Below are positions 5,987-7,269 of a stretch of DNA of 7,269 nucleotides, one piece after another. This DNA is from Bacteroidota bacterium (GTDB lineage Bacteria > Bacteroidota > Bacteroidia > Flavobacteriales_F > PHOS-HE28), in the NCBI GenBank assembly GCA_023430325.1, contig JAEZAU010000204.1, forward strand, positions 1-7,269, written 5' to 3'. Position 1 is the stretch's first letter, and the number at the start of each line of letters is the position of its first letter. Below the pieces are notes generated by a model, which saw only the letters and a list, made by a program, of their open reading frames with translations, did no database searches and was not told the DNA's origin. Made by a program: the position numbers and the translations under genes.

Positions 5987-6553
5987 TTAGAAGGCGTAAC
6001 CGATGGCCAGGCCCAGGCGTGGAAGGATGCCGGATGCTGCCAGGCCGAAGTTCGGATCGGCGTCATCATCATCGGTATCGAATGAGGCCATGTTGTAACC
6101 GGCCCCGAGATTCAGGTCAAGTGCGAAAGCCTCCCCAAAGATCCATTGATGGCCGATGATGCCACCGATCGAGAAGGACGTAACGGAAACATCAGCATCC
6201 TCGGTGATCAGGTTGAAATTGTTGTCGAAGTAGGAATCTTCGTAGGTCCACTTGAACGTATTGAATCCAATGAACGGACCGGCATAGAATCCTTTGGGAT
6301 TCTCGTGGTTCCCGAAATGGAAGCGATACTCAGGTGTGATCCCGAAACCGGAGAACTTATTGTCACCGACCTTGAAGGTGATGAAATTGATGTTCACCTG
6401 TGCAGAGTGGTTGTCATTGAGCACGCGCTCGTAGCCAACGCTCAGAGAACCGAAGATCAAGCCCAATGGATTCAGCTTGATGACATTCTCCTGCGCTTTG
6501 GATGTGTTGATGAATGCAATGGCAAAGGCCACTACGAGTAAACGTGACTTCAT
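5987..6553 (-). CDS. DUF3575-like outer-membrane beta-barrel protein
   Basis: The 188-residue product has a signal peptide (MKSRLLVVAFAIAF..., cleavage after SKA, residue 20). The mature start NVIKLNPLGLIFGSLSVGYERVL is characteristic of the DUF3575 barrel family of Bacteroidota, followed by strand pairs including FSGFGITPEYRFHF (67-80) and GFYAGPFIGFNTFKWTY (88-104), and it ends on GLAIGYAF with the C-terminal aromatic residue expected for barrel assembly. It is a small outer-membrane barrel of unknown role. An acidic loop DTDDDDADPN (159-168) precedes the last strands and might bind a divalent cation, which is speculation. The start at 6553 is supported by the signal peptide. The gene is a single unit, with a promoter-like element upstream and its own terminator downstream. 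The upstream barrel gene belongs to a related structural class but shows no close sequence match. Confidence 0.8.
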   Translation of the reverse strand: MKSRLLVVAFAIAFINTSKAQENVIKLNPLGLIFGSLSVGYERVLNDNHSAQVNINFITFKVGDNKFSGFGITPEYRFHFGNHENPKGFYAGPFIGFNTFKWTYEDSYFDNNFNLITEDADVSVTSFSIGGIIGHQWIFGEAFALDLNLGAGYNMASFDTDDDDADPNFGLAASGILPRLGLAIGYAF

Positions 6554-6580
6554 TGTGAGTTGAATTGTTTTGATGGGGCG

Positions 6581-6613
6581 CTAATGTAGATCAATGTGGC
6601 AGCGGCGAACAAA
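6581..6613 (-). promoter_or_regulatory. Bacteroidota-type promoter of the DUF3575-like gene
   Basis: On the minus strand, TTTG (6613-6610) is followed after exactly 21 bases by TACATTAG (6588-6581), which matches TAnnTTTG in all but one position. The spacing fits the -33/-7 arrangement of this phylum. Transcription would begin near 6574, giving a leader of about 20 bases before the ATG at 6553. The TTTG box directly follows the T-run of the upstream terminator. Confidence 0.55.
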
Positions 6614-6614
6614 G

Positions 6615-6642
6615 AAAAAGGGGCGGACACTCCGCCCCTTTT
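6615..6642 (-). terminator. Intrinsic terminator of the upstream barrel gene
   Basis: AAAAGGGGCGGA (6616-6627) pairs with TCCGCCCCTTTT (6631-6642) around a 3-base loop, a perfect 12-bp stem. On the minus strand it ends in five T (6619-6615). It begins 17 bases after the stop codon at 6660. Because A-runs and T-runs flank both sides it could also stop transcription from the other strand, but no rightward gene is present here. Confidence 0.92.
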
Positions 6643-6659
6643 ATTGAAGTTGCTGAACC

Positions 6660-7247
6660 TTAGCGGCTGCCGAACATATAAGCGGCGCGCAGGCCGAGGT
6701 ATGAATTGGTCACGGATACATCTTCCGTGGTAACTGTCGTTCCAACGATGGTGGTCTCCTCGTAGGAATCGAACATCAACTGATAGCGAAGCTGCAGGTC
6801 GATGTTCTCACCGATCACGTAACCGATCATAGGAGCGAGGCTGAGATTGCTGCGGCCATCACCCTCTTCAGGTGTGAGCAGATGCAAGCCTACCAATGCG
6901 CCTGCATAGAATCCGGCCTGATTCTCTGTGAAGTAATATTTTGCACCTACCTGAATGGGAATGGCCGCCATGGTCATGCCTTCCACGGTCATGCTGCCAA
7001 AAGGTCCAAGATCGATCTCAATGTCTTTTGCACTGAAGGAGAGGTATCCTACCTGGGCCAAAACTCCAAGATTGTCGCCCACAGGTAGTTCATAGGCCAG
7101 ACTTACGCCAAAGCCGATCCCCTGTACATCACCGAAATCTCCCATTGGCAACCCGAGCTCAAGACCGGCCGAGAAACGATTCTCCTGGGCCATGGCTACA
7201 CCACAACCCACGATGGCCATAGTGGCCAGAAGGATCCGTACTTTCAT
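6660..7247 (-). CDS. Outer-membrane beta-barrel protein (OmpW/OMP_b-brl-like)
   Basis: The 195-residue product carries a signal peptide, MKVRILLATMAIVGCGVAMA, with cleavage best placed after AMA (residue 20). IVGC (12-15) also fits a lipobox, but the hydrophobic residues after the Cys and the AMA-Q site favour ordinary signal peptidase. The mature chain has the pattern of an eight-stranded barrel: FSAGLELGLPMGDFGD (25-40), GFGVSLAYELPV (45-56), IPIQVGAKYYF (96-106), AGFYAGALVGLHLL (111-124), and a last strand YLGLRAAYMF (183-192) followed by GSR. This is the general outer-membrane beta-barrel family; the ligand or role cannot be told. The start at 7247 leaves 22 bases to the window edge, with an A-rich leader and no clear Shine-Dalgarno sequence. 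Its terminator lies just downstream, so it ends its own transcript. Confidence 0.8.
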   Translation of the reverse strand: MKVRILLATMAIVGCGVAMAQENRFSAGLELGLPMGDFGDVQGIGFGVSLAYELPVGDNLGVLAQVGYLSFSAKDIEIDLGPFGSMTVEGMTMAAIPIQVGAKYYFTENQAGFYAGALVGLHLLTPEEGDGRSNLSLAPMIGYVIGENIDLQLRYQLMFDSYEETTIVGTTVTTEDVSVTNSYLGLRAAYMFGSR

Positions 7248-7269
7248 GTTCTTCTGTTTTGGTTTTCGG

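Noticed and set aside
6660..7247. Lipoprotein call for the upstream barrel protein (IVGC at 12-15)
   Set aside because: The residues after the Cys remain hydrophobic and an AMA-Q signal peptidase site follows, as usual for barrels.

Overview
The window looks like an ordinary chromosomal stretch from a member of the Bacteroidota, most likely a Flavobacteriales-type organism of moderate GC content. The evidence is: lipoproteins with a Cys followed by Lys/Asp residues, families typical of the phylum (DUF3575-like barrel, head-GIN/DUF2807 lipoprotein, PagL-like acyloxyacyl hydrolase of Bacteroidota type), start sites without Shine-Dalgarno sequences, and promoter elements of the TTTG / TAnnTTTG type. 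I see no rRNA, tRNA, CRISPR array, transposase, integrase or phage gene.

Layout. Positions 1-303 hold a probable left-pointing gene start at the very edge (1-28, minus) with a consensus -7 box upstream, and a compact, GC-rich, foldable element at 138-235 that resembles a dispersed intergenic repeat or structured RNA. Two rightward genes follow: a surface-type lipoprotein of unknown function (304-1005) and a DUF72/YecE-family protein (1068-1886). The start of the second is preceded by a perfect 8-bp hairpin and overlapped by a 9-codon reading frame. All remaining genes point left. The DUF72 gene meets the first of them tail to tail, with one TGATCA palindrome supplying both stop codons.

Read in their own direction, the leftward genes are: an outer-membrane beta-barrel (7247-6660) with an intrinsic terminator; a DUF3575-like barrel (6553-5987) with a promoter directly after that terminator and its own terminator; an OmpA-family protein with an N-terminal jelly-roll-like domain (5855-4686); a Ppx/GppA-family phosphatase (4622-3702); a PagL-like acyloxyacyl hydrolase (3709-2618); and a head-GIN-domain lipoprotein (2627-1887). 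The last three overlap by 8 and 10 bases and must be one translationally coupled unit. The OmpA gene lies 63 bp upstream without a visible terminator and may belong to it.

The leftward block is mainly cell-envelope biology: barrels, a peptidoglycan-anchored protein, a putative lipid A deacylase and a surface lipoprotein, with one polyphosphate/(p)ppGpp-type enzyme inserted. The points most worth a second look are the Ppx/GppA gene, which has no ATG, GTG or TTG start that keeps its phosphate-1 motif; the hairpin plus mini-ORF at the DUF72 start; the Asn at the expected acid position of the PagL-like enzyme; the foldable repeat near the left end; and the roughly fourfold excess of GATC across the window. 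I found no convincing new multi-gene system.
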